Shown in pieces: positions 14,331 through 22,729 of a stretch of 25,254 bases of DNA. Numbering within the stretch: position 1 is the stretch's first letter; every line of letters starts with the position of its first letter. The notes under the pieces are model-generated. The model saw only the letters and a program-made list of their open reading frames with translations, was not told the DNA's origin and did not search any database. The stretch is from NCBI GenBank assembly GCA_900552145.1, contig URYW01000017.1, positions 1-25,254 of the forward strand, given 5' to 3'. This DNA comes from an uncultured Collinsella sp. GTDB lineage: Bacteria > Actinomycetota > Coriobacteriia > Coriobacteriales > Coriobacteriaceae. A program made the position numbers and the translations under genes.

Positions 14331-15530
14331 ATGGCCGAGATCGTTCTCAAACATGTTCAGAAGGTGTATCCCAACAACGAGTCCAAAAAGAAGGGCTTCT
14401 TTGGCAAAAAGAAGAAGACCGAGGAGAAGAAGCACAACCTCAAGGTTACCGAGGACGGCGTGCTCGCGGTGGAGGACTTTAATCTCACCGTGCATGACCA
14501 GGAGTTTGTCGTTCTCGTTGGCCCGTCTGGCTGCGGCAAGTCCACGACGATGCGCATGGTCGCTGGCCTGGAGGACATCACTTCGGGCGACGTGCTCATC
14601 GACGGCAAGCGCGTCAACGACGTGGCGCCCAAGGACCGCGACATTGCCATGGTGTTCCAGAGCTATGCTCTGTACCCCAATATGACGGTGTACGAGAACA
14701 TGGCGTTTACGCTTGAGCTCAAGAAGGTCCCCAAGGACGAGATCGACCGTAAGGTTCGCTCTGCTGCCGAGATCCTGGGCATTACCGAATACCTCGACCG
14801 TAAGCCCAAGGCGCTTTCGGGCGGCCAGCGCCAGCGTGTCGCCATCGGCCGCGCCATCGTGCGTGATCCTAAGGTCTTCCTGATGGACGAGCCGCTGTCC
14901 AACCTGGACGCCAAGCTGCGTAACCAGATGCGTGCCGAGCTCATCAAGCTGCGCCACGAGATCAAGGGCACGTTCATCTACGTCACCCACGACCAGACCG
15001 AGGCCATGACCCTCGGCGATCGCATCGTGGTCATGAAGGACGGCGTCGTCCAGCAGATCGCCACTCCGCAGGAGGTCTTCAACCATCCCGCGAACATCTT
15101 CGTCGCCGGCTTTATCGGCGTGCCGCAGATGAACTTCTTCGATGCCCAGCTGGTGCGCTCGGGCAACGGCTTTACCGTCAAGACCGAGGACATGAACGTG
15201 GCGCTCGCCCCCGAGACCTGCGCTCAGCTTGCTCTCAACTGGGACGGCGGCGACGTGAAGGAGATTACGGCCGGCGTGCGCCCCGAGCAGATTCTGCTTG
15301 CCGACGAGGACGAGGAGGGCGCGCTCCAGGGTACCGTCGAGGTGACCGAGCTCATGGGTTCGACCGAGCATGTCCACGTGACCGCTCCCGATGGCCAGTT
15401 CGTCTTGATCATTCCCGTTGTTGACCTTGAGGCCAAGGGTGCGCTCAAGGCTGGCGATCCCATTTGGTTCAAGTTCGAGAAGAACGCGACCCATCTCTTC
15501 GATAAGGTGTCTGGCAAGAACCTTATTTAG
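14331..15530 (+). CDS. Sugar ABC transporter ATPase (MsmK/UgpC/MalK type)
   Basis: A 399-residue nucleotide-binding subunit. Walker A GPSGCGKST is at residues 64-72, the signature LSGGQRQR begins at 162, Walker B ends in Asp186-Glu187 (FLMDEPLSNLD), and the switch histidine is His220 in THD. The C-terminal third has the regulatory TOBE-type fold of MalK/MsmK. An unusual lysine-rich insert lies at residues about 17-42 (SKKKGFFGKKKKTEEKK and following), between the first two strands, where relatives have only a short turn. AAGGTAAAG precedes the ATG. It completes the operon that starts at 11165. MsmK-type ATPases often serve several sugar importers, so this one may too. Confidence 0.93.
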   Translation: MAEIVLKHVQKVYPNNESKKKGFFGKKKKTEEKKHNLKVTEDGVLAVEDFNLTVHDQEFVVLVGPSGCGKSTTMRMVAGLEDITSGDVLIDGKRVNDVAPKDRDIAMVFQSYALYPNMTVYENMAFTLELKKVPKDEIDRKVRSAAEILGITEYLDRKPKALSGGQRQRVAIGRAIVRDPKVFLMDEPLSNLDAKLRNQMRAELIKLRHEIKGTFIYVTHDQTEAMTLGDRIVVMKDGVVQQIATPQEVFNHPANIFVAGFIGVPQMNFFDAQLVRSGNGFTVKTEDMNVALAPETCAQLALNWDGGDVKEITAGVRPEQILLADEDEEGALQGTVEVTELMGSTEHVHVTAPDGQFVLIIPVVDLEAKGALKAGDPIWFKFEKNATHLFDKVSGKNLI

Positions 15531-15598
15531 GCCCGGTGCACCCAGGCCCTCCCTTTGGGCGACTGCGGTATTGCCATCCTTTTGCCGCGGTCACATAT

Positions 15599-15643
15599 AA
15601 GGCTCCCCTCCCGTCCACTGGGCGAGAGGGGAGCCTTTCTTTG
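15599..15643 (+). terminator. Terminator of the ABC transporter operon
   Basis: AAGGCTCCCCTC (15599-15610) pairs with GAGGGGAGCCTT (15626-15637), followed by TCTTT. It is about 70 bases after the ATPase stop codon. Confidence 0.88.
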
Positions 15644-15667
15644 TGCCGGGCTGTCTATCTGTCAGTT

Positions 15668-15966
15668 TGTCTTGATCTGTAACAGGAGGAGGGCCAAATT
15701 GGGCCTAGATGTTACAGATTTAGACAGCGTCGAGCTGCCTGTCCTTTCATCTCGATCTGTAACACGAAGGACTGATTTCGGCAGTTACCTGTTACAGATT
15801 GAGATTGTTTTAGCCGCCTTGCCCGTCTGTCTCATTCTGTAACAGGTAGACCCGATTCCGGCGGTTATCTGTTACAGATTGAGATAGTTCATCGGGACAA
15901 TTTCGTTTGTCTCGATCTGTAACAGGTAGACTCAATTTTGACGGCTAGATGTTACAGACCGAGATT
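15668..15966. repeat. Tandem array of four hairpin units with exact 80-bp period
   Basis: Left half-sites ATCTGTAACA (the third reads ATTCTGTAACA at its 5' end) begin at 15675, 15755, 15835 and 15915. Right half-sites TGTTACAGA begin at 15710, 15790, 15870 and 15950. Both series step by exactly 80. Within each unit the arms extend outward to about 15-17 pairs (TGTCTYG on the left, TTGAGA on the right) with one or two mismatches or G-T pairs. The 25-nt insides are related but diverged, often GGTAGA then a small hairpin around ATT. The 35-nt linkers differ more. The array fills the gap between two converging operons, each with its own terminator. No open frame or known RNA family is recognised here. 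Confidence 0.93.
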
Positions 15967-16007
15967 TTATGGTCGAGGCAGGCCATGGGCAACACAGGGA
16001 CACAAAA

Positions 16008-16038
16008 AAACGGAGCCGCGTTGCCGCGACTCCGTTTT
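16008..16038 (-). terminator. Terminator of glgP
   Basis: AAACGGAGCCGCG (16008-16020) pairs with CGCGACTCCGTTT (16025-16037) with one internal mismatch. On the minus strand it runs into seven T. It lies 26 bases after the glgP stop codon. Confidence 0.9.
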
Positions 16039-16063
16039 CAAGAGGATGGGTAAGGGAAGCGAA

Positions 16064-18331
16064 TTAGCTCAGGTGCCAGATCTCGTCGTTGTACTGAGAG
16101 ATTGTGCGGTCGGACGAGAAGGTGCCGGCGTTGGCGATGTTGATCAGCGCCTTGCGCATCCAAGCGTCCTGGTCCTCGTAGTCGGCTAGCACGCGCTCCT
16201 TGGTCTGGATGTACTCCTCAATGTCGAGCAGGGCCATAAACCAGTCCTTGCCCTTAATGTCGTCGTGCAGGCGCTGCAGGCGCTCGGCGTTGCCGGTCGC
16301 CATAAAGGCCGGGTTGGTGATGAAGTCCACCAGCAGTTTAATGCCGGGCTTGCAGTAGAGCGCACCGGCGTTGTAGGTGCCGTCGGCGTAGAGCCGCTCG
16401 ACCTGTTTGGACGAGGCACCAAAGGTGTAGATGTTCTCGTCGCCCACGAGCTCGGCAATCTCCACGTTGGCACCGTCGAGCGTGCACAGGGTCAAAGCGC
16501 CGTTGAGCATGAACTTCATGTTAGAAGTGCCGCTCGCCTCCTTGGAGGCCAGGCTGATCTGTTCGGAGATGTCGGCGGCGGGAATCACGCGCTCGGCGGC
16601 GGTGACGTTGTAGTTCTCGATCATGACGACCTGCAGGTAGGGAGCCACGTCGGGGTCGTTGGCAATCCACTGGGAAAGCGTCAGGATCAGATGGATGATG
16701 TCCTGGGCGATAGTGTAGGCAGGCGCTGCCTTGCCGCCAAAGATGATGGTGACGGGGTGCTTAGGTTTGTTACCGTTCTTGATGTCGAGGTACTTCCAGA
16801 TGATGTAGAGCGCGAGCATCTGCTGGCGCTTGTACTCGTGGATACGCTTGACCTGAACATCGATGATGGCGTTGGAGGGGATCGTCACACCCTGCTCGAG
16901 CGCCATGAACTGGCGCATGATGGTCTTTGCCTCGGTCTTGGTGGCGGCCAGGCGCTCAAGAATACTCTTATCGTCGACGAAGTCGGCGAGCTTGCTCAAG
17001 TCGCCGGTGCTGCGCCAATCGGTACCGATCACATCGTCGAGCAGGCTGGCGAGCGCGGGGTTGGCTCCCTGGATCCAGCGGCGGAAGGTGATGCCGTTGG
17101 TCTTGTTGGAGAACTTCTCGGGGTAGATTTCGTAGAACGGATGAAGCTCGGTGTCCTCCAGGATTTTGGTGTGGAGTGCAGCGACGCCGTTGATGGAGAA
17201 GCCAAAGTGGATGTCCATGTGGGCCATGTGGACGGTGTCGTATTCGTCGATGATGGCAACGCGCGGGTCGTCGTGCTCGGCCTTTGCGATCTCATCGAGC
17301 TTGACGATAATGTCGGCGATGGCAGGGGAGACCTTTTGCAGGCTGGTGAGCGGCCACTTCTCGAGCGCCTCGGCAAGAATCGTGTGGTTAGTGTAGGCGA
17401 CCATGGAGCGTACGATGGTCACGGCCTCGTCAAACTCGATGTCGTGCTCGGTGGTGAGCAAGCGAATGAGCTCGGGGATGACCATGGTGGGGTGCGTGTC
17501 GTTAATCTGGACCACGGCGTAGTCGGCCAGATCGTGTAGGTTGCTGCCGCGCTCGATGGCCTCGTCGATCAGGAGCTGGGCGGCGTTGCTCACCATGAAG
17601 TATTCCTGGTAGATGCGAAGCAAGCGGCCCTGCTCGTCGGAATCGTCGGGGTAGAGGAACAGGGTGAGGTTCTTGGCGATCTCGGTCTTGTCGAAGTCGA
17701 TGGAGCTGCCGGGTACCAGGCCGTCGTCGACGCTTGTCAGGTCGAACAGGCGCAGGCGATTCTTAGCGGGCTGGCCGTAGCCGGGCACGTCGATGTTGAC
17801 GAGCTTGGAGGTAACGGCAAAGTCGCCGAACTCAACAGTGTAGGAGCGGTCGTCATCGATCAGGATATCCTGCTCGCCGAGCCATTCGTCGGGGACGGCC
17901 TTCTGCTGATTGTCGACAAAGCGCTGACGGAACAGGCCGTAGTGGTAGTTGAGGCCCACGCCGTCGCCGGTCAGGCCCAGCGTGGCGATGGAATCCAGGA
18001 AGCACGCGGCCAGGCGGCCCAGACCGCCGTTACCGAGCGACGGCTCGACCTCAAACTCCTCAATCTTATTGAGGTCGTGGCCCGCGGCGGTGAGCTGGTC
18101 CTTAACCTCGTCATAGATGCCGAGGTCGATCATGTTGTTGATGAGCAGCTTGCCGATCAAGAATTCGGCGGAGATGTAATAGAGCTTTTTCTTGCCATTG
18201 TTGAGCGGGCAGGCGGCTGAGCGCTCCTGCACGAGCTTAACGAGCAGTTTGTAAATGCGACGGTCATCGAGCTGCTCGAGCGAGATGCCAAAAGACTGCT
18301 CGGCGAGTTCTGCGAGATCGATACGGGGCAT
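16064..18331 (-). CDS. glgP: Glycogen/maltodextrin phosphorylase
   Basis: A 755-residue enzyme of glycosyltransferase family 35. It splits alpha-1,4-glucans with phosphate to release glucose-1-phosphate, using pyridoxal phosphate. Visible landmarks include GNGGLGRLAACFLDS near residue 110, NDTHP (near 290), KRIHEYKRQ (near 510) and EASGTSNMKFMLNGA with TLDGANVEI, which surround the cofactor site. The start ATG at 18331 has AGGAGG five bases upstream on the minus strand; an earlier in-frame ATG at 18367 lacks one. It lies 129 bases downstream of malQ on the same strand, the usual partner in maltodextrin breakdown. Length is slightly shorter than E. coli GlgP/MalP (about 800). Confidence 0.95.
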   Translation of the reverse strand: MPRIDLAELAEQSFGISLEQLDDRRIYKLLVKLVQERSAACPLNNGKKKLYYISAEFLIGKLLINNMIDLGIYDEVKDQLTAAGHDLNKIEEFEVEPSLGNGGLGRLAACFLDSIATLGLTGDGVGLNYHYGLFRQRFVDNQQKAVPDEWLGEQDILIDDDRSYTVEFGDFAVTSKLVNIDVPGYGQPAKNRLRLFDLTSVDDGLVPGSSIDFDKTEIAKNLTLFLYPDDSDEQGRLLRIYQEYFMVSNAAQLLIDEAIERGSNLHDLADYAVVQINDTHPTMVIPELIRLLTTEHDIEFDEAVTIVRSMVAYTNHTILAEALEKWPLTSLQKVSPAIADIIVKLDEIAKAEHDDPRVAIIDEYDTVHMAHMDIHFGFSINGVAALHTKILEDTELHPFYEIYPEKFSNKTNGITFRRWIQGANPALASLLDDVIGTDWRSTGDLSKLADFVDDKSILERLAATKTEAKTIMRQFMALEQGVTIPSNAIIDVQVKRIHEYKRQQMLALYIIWKYLDIKNGNKPKHPVTIIFGGKAAPAYTIAQDIIHLILTLSQWIANDPDVAPYLQVVMIENYNVTAAERVIPAADISEQISLASKEASGTSNMKFMLNGALTLCTLDGANVEIAELVGDENIYTFGASSKQVERLYADGTYNAGALYCKPGIKLLVDFITNPAFMATGNAERLQRLHDDIKGKDWFMALLDIEEYIQTKERVLADYEDQDAWMRKALINIANAGTFSSDRTISQYNDEIWHLS

Positions 18332-18378
18332 GTTTCCTCCTGTAATGGGTTGATTACATGTCTGCAATTCATAAGAAT

Positions 18379-18453
18379 CCCGCGCGAGGGGATTGGGGTG
18401 GCCTCGCGCGGGAAAAGCGGTCGCGTCCGCACGGTGGGGTGGGGTCGGACGCG
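18379..18453 (-). other. Two strong hairpins between malQ and glgP
   Basis: CGCGTCCG (18422-18429) pairs with CGGACGCG (18446-18453), and CCCGCGCGAGG (18379-18389) pairs with CCTCGCGCGGG (18402-18412). On the minus strand the second stem is followed by ATTCTTATG, a poor T-run. They may partly terminate transcription after malQ or shield its mRNA. The glgP gene could then be transcribed by read-through or by an unseen promoter in the 50 bases before its start. Confidence 0.6.
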
Positions 18454-18460
18454 GTGGCTC

Positions 18461-19966
18461 CTATTGGGGAAGCTCGATTTCGGCTTCCGACGGGATGCGG
18501 AAGTAGGTCTCAGTCCAGTCGGTAAGCTTGTGCTCGAGCTCGCGGGTGATGGCGCCAGCGAGCATACGCCAGGTCCAGTTGCCGCCTAGGGTGGCAGGGG
18601 TGTTGATGCGCGCCTCATTGCCCAGGTTAAGCAGGTCCTGCATGGTGTAGATGCAGGTATCGCTCACGCTGGCGGCGATGGTTCGGTTGAGCGCGTCGGC
18701 TATGGACTCGCCTGCCTGCTGGTGGGTGTACAGGGCAGCCTGCTCGCGCTGACGCGGAGTGGCCGTACCCTCGAACCAACCGCGCGCCGTCTCGTTGTCG
18801 TGCGTGCCTACATAGGCGACGGTATTGGCGATGTAGTTATGCGGCAGGTAATACGAGTTGGTGCCCTCAAAGGCAAACTGCAAGATCTTCATGCCGGGGA
18901 AGCCCGAGGTGTCGCGCATATCGATGACGCCGGGGGTAAGGAAGCCCAGGTCCTCAGCGATAATAGGCAGCGTGCCGAGCTTTTCCTCGAGCGTCTTGAA
19001 GAACTTGAGGCCGGGGCCCTGCGTCCACGAACCGTAGGACGAATCGGGTGAGGAGAACGGCACCTCCCAATAGGCCTCAAAGCCACGGAAGTGGTCCAGA
19101 CGGATAACGTCATACATGTTGAGTGCGGCGCGGATGCGGTCTTCCCACCAGGAGAAGCCGTCTGCTTCCATGGCATCCCAGTCATAGATGGGATTGCCCC
19201 AGTACTGGCCGGTGGCGGAGAACTGATCGGGCGGTGTGCCGGCGACACTGACGGGGTTGCCGTTGGCGTCGATCTTAAAGAGCTCGGGGCTTGCCCACAT
19301 CTCAACGGAGTCGCGCGAGACGTAGATGGGCAGGGCGCCGATGATCAGGATGTCGCGCTCGTTGGCGTATGCCTTGAGTCGGCTCCACTGACGGTCGAAG
19401 AAGTACTGCGTCATCTGGTGGTAGAGCATGCGCGCGGGATGGGCGGCGCAGACCTTGGCGGATGCTTCGCCGCGGGTACGGAGCTCTGCGGGCCGCTCCC
19501 AAAATGCCTTGAGACCGCACTCCTCCTTGACGGTCATGAACTCGCAGTAGGGAATGAGCCAGTCTTCGTTGGTTTGGACAAAGTCGTCGAAATCGGCTGG
19601 CTTGTTGGAGGCGAAGCGTTCGGCGGCACGGTCGAGAATCTGGCGGCGACCGCTAAAAATCGCGCCATAGTCAACGTTGTTGGGGTCGGAGCCCAGATAC
19701 ACACCGTCGATATCGCGCTGCTCCAGATACCCTGCTTCGATAAGCTCGGCAAAGTCGATGAAATTGGGGTTGCCCGCACGGGCCGAGAATGACTGATAGG
19801 GTGAGTCGCCATAGCTCGTCGTCGTAAGGGGCAGAATCTGCCAATAATGTTGTTTGCACGAGACGAGGAAATCGACAAAGTCGTAGGCATTCCAGCCAAA
19901 GCCGCCGATGCCGTACGGTCCGGGCAGGGACGAGATGGGCATGAGAATACCGCTTGCACGCTCCAT
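18461..19966 (-). CDS. malQ: 4-alpha-glucanotransferase (amylomaltase)
   Basis: A 501-residue glycoside hydrolase family 77 enzyme. It moves glucan segments between maltodextrins, frees glucose and builds chains long enough for GlgP. Landmarks are the N-terminal ASGILMPISSLPGPYGIGGFG region, QILPLTTTSYGDSPYQS, IYVSRDSVEMWASPELF, VIRLDHFRGFEAYW (the catalytic Asp of the nucleophile motif), IIAEDLGFLTPGV (acid/base Glu) and VAYVGTHDNET. The frame stays open far upstream, but ATG 19966 matches the family's usual N-terminus and has GGTGAG 7 bases before it; GTG 19978 is an alternative. It is the first gene of a malQ-glgP pair. Confidence 0.94.
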   Translation of the reverse strand: MERASGILMPISSLPGPYGIGGFGWNAYDFVDFLVSCKQHYWQILPLTTTSYGDSPYQSFSARAGNPNFIDFAELIEAGYLEQRDIDGVYLGSDPNNVDYGAIFSGRRQILDRAAERFASNKPADFDDFVQTNEDWLIPYCEFMTVKEECGLKAFWERPAELRTRGEASAKVCAAHPARMLYHQMTQYFFDRQWSRLKAYANERDILIIGALPIYVSRDSVEMWASPELFKIDANGNPVSVAGTPPDQFSATGQYWGNPIYDWDAMEADGFSWWEDRIRAALNMYDVIRLDHFRGFEAYWEVPFSSPDSSYGSWTQGPGLKFFKTLEEKLGTLPIIAEDLGFLTPGVIDMRDTSGFPGMKILQFAFEGTNSYYLPHNYIANTVAYVGTHDNETARGWFEGTATPRQREQAALYTHQQAGESIADALNRTIAASVSDTCIYTMQDLLNLGNEARINTPATLGGNWTWRMLAGAITRELEHKLTDWTETYFRIPSEAEIELPQ

Positions 19967-20050
19967 GGATGTGCTCACCAACCTTCTTGTTGTGGGATCG
20001 GCCTGCAGATGGGTGAACAGCCCGTCCCGAGTTTTAAAGTCGATGTTCCT

Positions 20051-20077
20051 ATTGTAGAACATGTTGTTTAAACATGT
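20051..20077 (-). promoter_or_regulatory. Candidate operator and -10 box of malQ
   Basis: A dyad made of two ACATGT hexamers (20059-20064 and 20072-20077) encloses TTGTTTAAAC (20064-20073), the same core as the sites at the PTS and GntR promoters. On the minus strand TACAAT (20051-20056), a good -10 box, lies just downstream of it. No convincing -35 box is seen. Confidence 0.45.
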
Positions 20078-20129
20078 ATAGGCGAGATTAAAAAGTTGGC
20101 CCATTTTCGGTAAATGGTTACGCGCCATG

Positions 20130-20164
20130 AAAAAAGCCCCGGTCTCACATCGTGAGACCGGGGC
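20130..20164 (-). terminator. Terminator of galE
   Basis: GCCCCGGTCTCAC (20136-20148) pairs perfectly with GTGAGACCGGGGC (20152-20164) around three bases. On the minus strand it is followed by six T. It lies 23 bases after the galE stop codon and separates galE from malQ. Confidence 0.93.
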
Positions 20165-20187
20165 AAGAACGGTATGTAGGTTTTTTG

Positions 20188-21249
20188 CTACTCGGCGTCG
20201 GCGAAGCCGTTGGGGTTGTGGCTCTGCCAATTCCAGCTGTCGCGGCACATGTCCGCGATATCGTACTGGGCCTTCCAACCCATCATGCGCTCGGCCTTGG
20301 AGGCATCGCACCAGTTGGCGGCGATATCGCCGGCACGGCGCTCGCGAATCACGTAGGGCAGCTCCTTGCCGCATGCCTTGGAGAAGGCGGCGACGACCTC
20401 GAGCACCGAGGTGCCGGTGCCGGTGCCCAGGTTAAAGATCTCGACGCCGGTTTTGCCATTCATCCAGTTGAGGGCGGCAACGTGACCAGATGCCAGGTCG
20501 CACACGTGGATGTAGTCGCGCACGCCGGTGCCGTCGGGGGTGGGGTAGTCGTTGCCAAAGACCTGAACGGCCTCGAGCTTGCCCACGGCGACCTGGGCGA
20601 CATAGGGAACCAGGTTGTTGGGGATGCCCTTGGGGTCCTCGCCGATCAAGCCTGACGGATGGGCACCGATGGGGTTGAAGTAGCGGAGCAGTACGACGTC
20701 CCACTCGGGGTCGGCGGTGTGGACATCCATGAGGATCTGCTCAATCATCCACTTGGTCCAACCATAGGGGTTGGTCGCGGGCTTCTTGGGATCTTCCTCG
20801 GTGACAGGCGGATTGTCCGGATCGCCGTAGACGGTCGAGGAGCTCGAGAAGATGATGGACTTGCAGCCATGGTTGCGCATGACGTCAATGAGCACCAGGG
20901 TGTTCTCGATATTGTTGTGGTAGTACTCGACGGGTTTGCTCACCGATTCGCCGACGGCCTTAAAGCCGGCGAAGTGGATGACGCGGTCGATCTGGTGGGT
21001 ATCGAAGATCTTGTTCATCGCATCGCGGTCGAGTACGTTGGCCTCGTAGAAGGTGAGGTTCTTGGCGGCCTCGTCGCCCACGATGGTCTTGACGCGGTCG
21101 ATGGCGACGGCGCTGGAGTTGGAGAGGTCATCGACGACGACGACCTGGTAGCCGCCCTCGAGCAGCTGAACGACAGTGTGGGAACCGATGAAGCCGGCAC
21201 CGCCGGTAACGAGGACGCAGGTGTCTTTGGGGTCGAGTGCTTGGGACAT
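20188..21249 (-). CDS. galE: UDP-glucose 4-epimerase
   Basis: A 353-residue short-chain dehydrogenase-type enzyme that interconverts UDP-galactose and UDP-glucose with bound NAD. The NAD-binding motif GGAGFIGSH is at residues about 16-24. The catalytic SSSSTVYG and YGWTKWMIEQ (Tyr-x-x-x-Lys) follow in mid-protein. FNPIGAHPSGLIGEDP and YIHVCDLASGHVAAL are family landmarks. The frame is open upstream, but ATG 21249 is preceded by TAGGAG and matches the family's N-terminus. It is a single-gene unit with its own terminator. It links the neighbouring glucose-1-phosphate-producing pathway to nucleotide-sugar metabolism. Confidence 0.95.
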   Translation of the reverse strand: MSQALDPKDTCVLVTGGAGFIGSHTVVQLLEGGYQVVVVDDLSNSSAVAIDRVKTIVGDEAAKNLTFYEANVLDRDAMNKIFDTHQIDRVIHFAGFKAVGESVSKPVEYYHNNIENTLVLIDVMRNHGCKSIIFSSSSTVYGDPDNPPVTEEDPKKPATNPYGWTKWMIEQILMDVHTADPEWDVVLLRYFNPIGAHPSGLIGEDPKGIPNNLVPYVAQVAVGKLEAVQVFGNDYPTPDGTGVRDYIHVCDLASGHVAALNWMNGKTGVEIFNLGTGTGTSVLEVVAAFSKACGKELPYVIRERRAGDIAANWCDASKAERMMGWKAQYDIADMCRDSWNWQSHNPNGFADAE

Positions 21250-21286
21250 GTAGTCTCCTATCGAATCAGGAACACTTCTTGAGGGG

Positions 21287-21313
21287 AGTATAGCGCAGCT
21301 AGGTGCAGTGCAA
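21287..21313 (-). promoter_or_regulatory. Candidate promoter of galE
   Basis: On the minus strand TATACT (21287-21292) is a good -10 box. TTGCAC (21308-21313) is a possible -35 box but only 15 bases away, shorter than usual. The start of transcription would lie about 30 bases before the galE ATG. Confidence 0.45.
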
Positions 21314-21442
21314 CTGTTTGACACAATGAAGAGCAGAGCAGTGATAACGTACTCATAGGACGGGAATGTATAACGGTTCATGGTAGTTCCAGGCTGTTCA
21401 CATGCCGCCGGCCGTGCGGTTTTCTGCCGTTCGTGGAAATCG

Positions 21443-21470
21443 TTGGGATGCGTCGGATGTACGGTAATAT
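21443..21470 (+). promoter_or_regulatory. Candidate promoter of the secreted hydrolase gene
   Basis: TTGGGA (21443-21448) and TAATAT (21465-21470) are 16 bases apart. A second weaker pair, TTGACA (21318-21323) and TGATAA (21342-21347) with 18-bp spacing, lies further upstream. Confidence 0.45.
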
Positions 21471-21515
21471 GTATGTCTTGAGCGACATATAAACAAAACA
21501 TGTAACGGAGTACAT

Positions 21516-22721
21516 ATGTCACCAAACAGCGATTCCATCTTCACTCAGGAGCTCTCGCGCCGCACCGCCCTCAAGGCCCTGTTCGGTGCCGCTTCTGCTG
21601 CAGTTCTTTTTGGCCTGCCTGCCCGCGCCCATGCTGCCGAGGCCAGCCAGGAAACCACCGACAAACTGAATGCCGCCCAGGCCAAGCTCGACGAGGTCCA
21701 GGCCCAGCTTGATAGCATCGCTAACGAGTATGCGGCGCTCGCTAACAAGAACGCTCAGACGCTTAACGACATCGAGGGCGTTCAGGGTCAGATCGACGAC
21801 ACCCAGGAGCAGATCGACACCAAGAAATCGGAGCTCAAGAAGAAGCGTAACGAGCTTTCCGATCGCGTGGCGGCAAGCTACAAGTCGGGTGGCACCAACA
21901 TCCTGTCGTTGCTGCTCGCTTCTGGCTCGTTTGAGGAACTCGTCGCCAACGCGCATTACGTCGAGAAGATCAACAAGAGCGACCGTGACGCCATCGAGGA
22001 CATCCAGACCATCCAGCAAGAGCTCGATACACAGAAGTCCGAGCTCGAGTCGCAAAAAGCCGACTTGGAGAAGCTCAAGGACCAGCAGACTGCTCAGATG
22101 CGGGACATGCAGGCCAAGCAGCAGGAGGTCCAGACGGTTCTGAACGGCCTCTCCGACGATGTCAAGGAGCTCATGGCCCAGCGCGATTCCGAGATTCTTG
22201 CTGCCGCTCAGGCCGAGGAGGCTGCCAAGAAGGCTGCCGCTGCCGCGGCTGCCGCAAACAAGAACAATTCCTACTCGGGTGGTTCAAGCTCGGGTGGCGG
22301 TTCGTATGCGCCCGGAACTCCGCAACAGAATGCCGGCTCGGGCAAGCAGCAGGCCGTCGTCAACGCTTGCTATTCCACGCCCTCGCCTGGCCAGAACTGG
22401 TGCGCGGCGTGGGTCACCAACGTCTTCCGCAACGCTGGCGTTGGTTACTTTGGCGGCAACGCGTGCGACATGTTTAACGCATGGTGTTATAGCTCCGATC
22501 GTTCGGCGTTGCAGGTGGGCATGATTGTTGCCGACTCATCGCATAGCGGTACCGGCATGCCGGGTCTAATCTATGGCCACGTGGGCATCTACGTTGGCGG
22601 CGGCATCGTTATGAGTAACGAGGGCGCCATCACGTCGAGGTCGCTTGACTCGTTCATTGGGTTCTACGGCACTGGTTCTGGCGTGCGCTGGGGCTGGCTC
22701 GGCGGTATTGCGCTGTCGTAA
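21516..22721 (+). CDS. Secreted coiled-coil peptidoglycan hydrolase (NlpC/P60- or CHAP-type)
   Basis: A 401-residue exported protein. The N-terminus has a twin-arginine pair in LSRRTALKALFG, a hydrophobic core and a cleavage site near AHAAEA (residue about 42), so Tat export is likely. Residues about 45-250 form long coiled coils rich in Gln, Glu, Asp and Lys with an Ala-rich end, as in PcsB and RipA-type hydrolases. A Gly/Ser linker (about 255-275) leads to the catalytic domain, with Cys296 in QNWCAAWVTN and His355 in YGHVGIYVGG as likely catalytic residues. It probably cuts peptidoglycan peptides during cell separation. CGGAG precedes the ATG by 5 bases. Repeat copy 3 and a terminator follow. 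Confidence 0.88.
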   Translation: MSPNSDSIFTQELSRRTALKALFGAASAAVLFGLPARAHAAEASQETTDKLNAAQAKLDEVQAQLDSIANEYAALANKNAQTLNDIEGVQGQIDDTQEQIDTKKSELKKKRNELSDRVAASYKSGGTNILSLLLASGSFEELVANAHYVEKINKSDRDAIEDIQTIQQELDTQKSELESQKADLEKLKDQQTAQMRDMQAKQQEVQTVLNGLSDDVKELMAQRDSEILAAAQAEEAAKKAAAAAAAANKNNSYSGGSSSGGGSYAPGTPQQNAGSGKQQAVVNACYSTPSPGQNWCAAWVTNVFRNAGVGYFGGNACDMFNAWCYSSDRSALQVGMIVADSSHSGTGMPGLIYGHVGIYVGGGIVMSNEGAITSRSLDSFIGFYGTGSGVRWGWLGGIALS

Positions 22722-22729
22722 AGCCGACT

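Noticed and set aside
15668..15966. CRISPR array
   Set aside because: Half-sites alternate in direction, the segments between them are related to each other, and there are no cas genes. A palindromic tandem repeat explains it better.
19979..20374. N-terminal extension of MalQ in the open frame up to 20374
   Set aside because: It crosses the galE terminator and the predicted malQ operator and has no similarity to the family's N-terminus.
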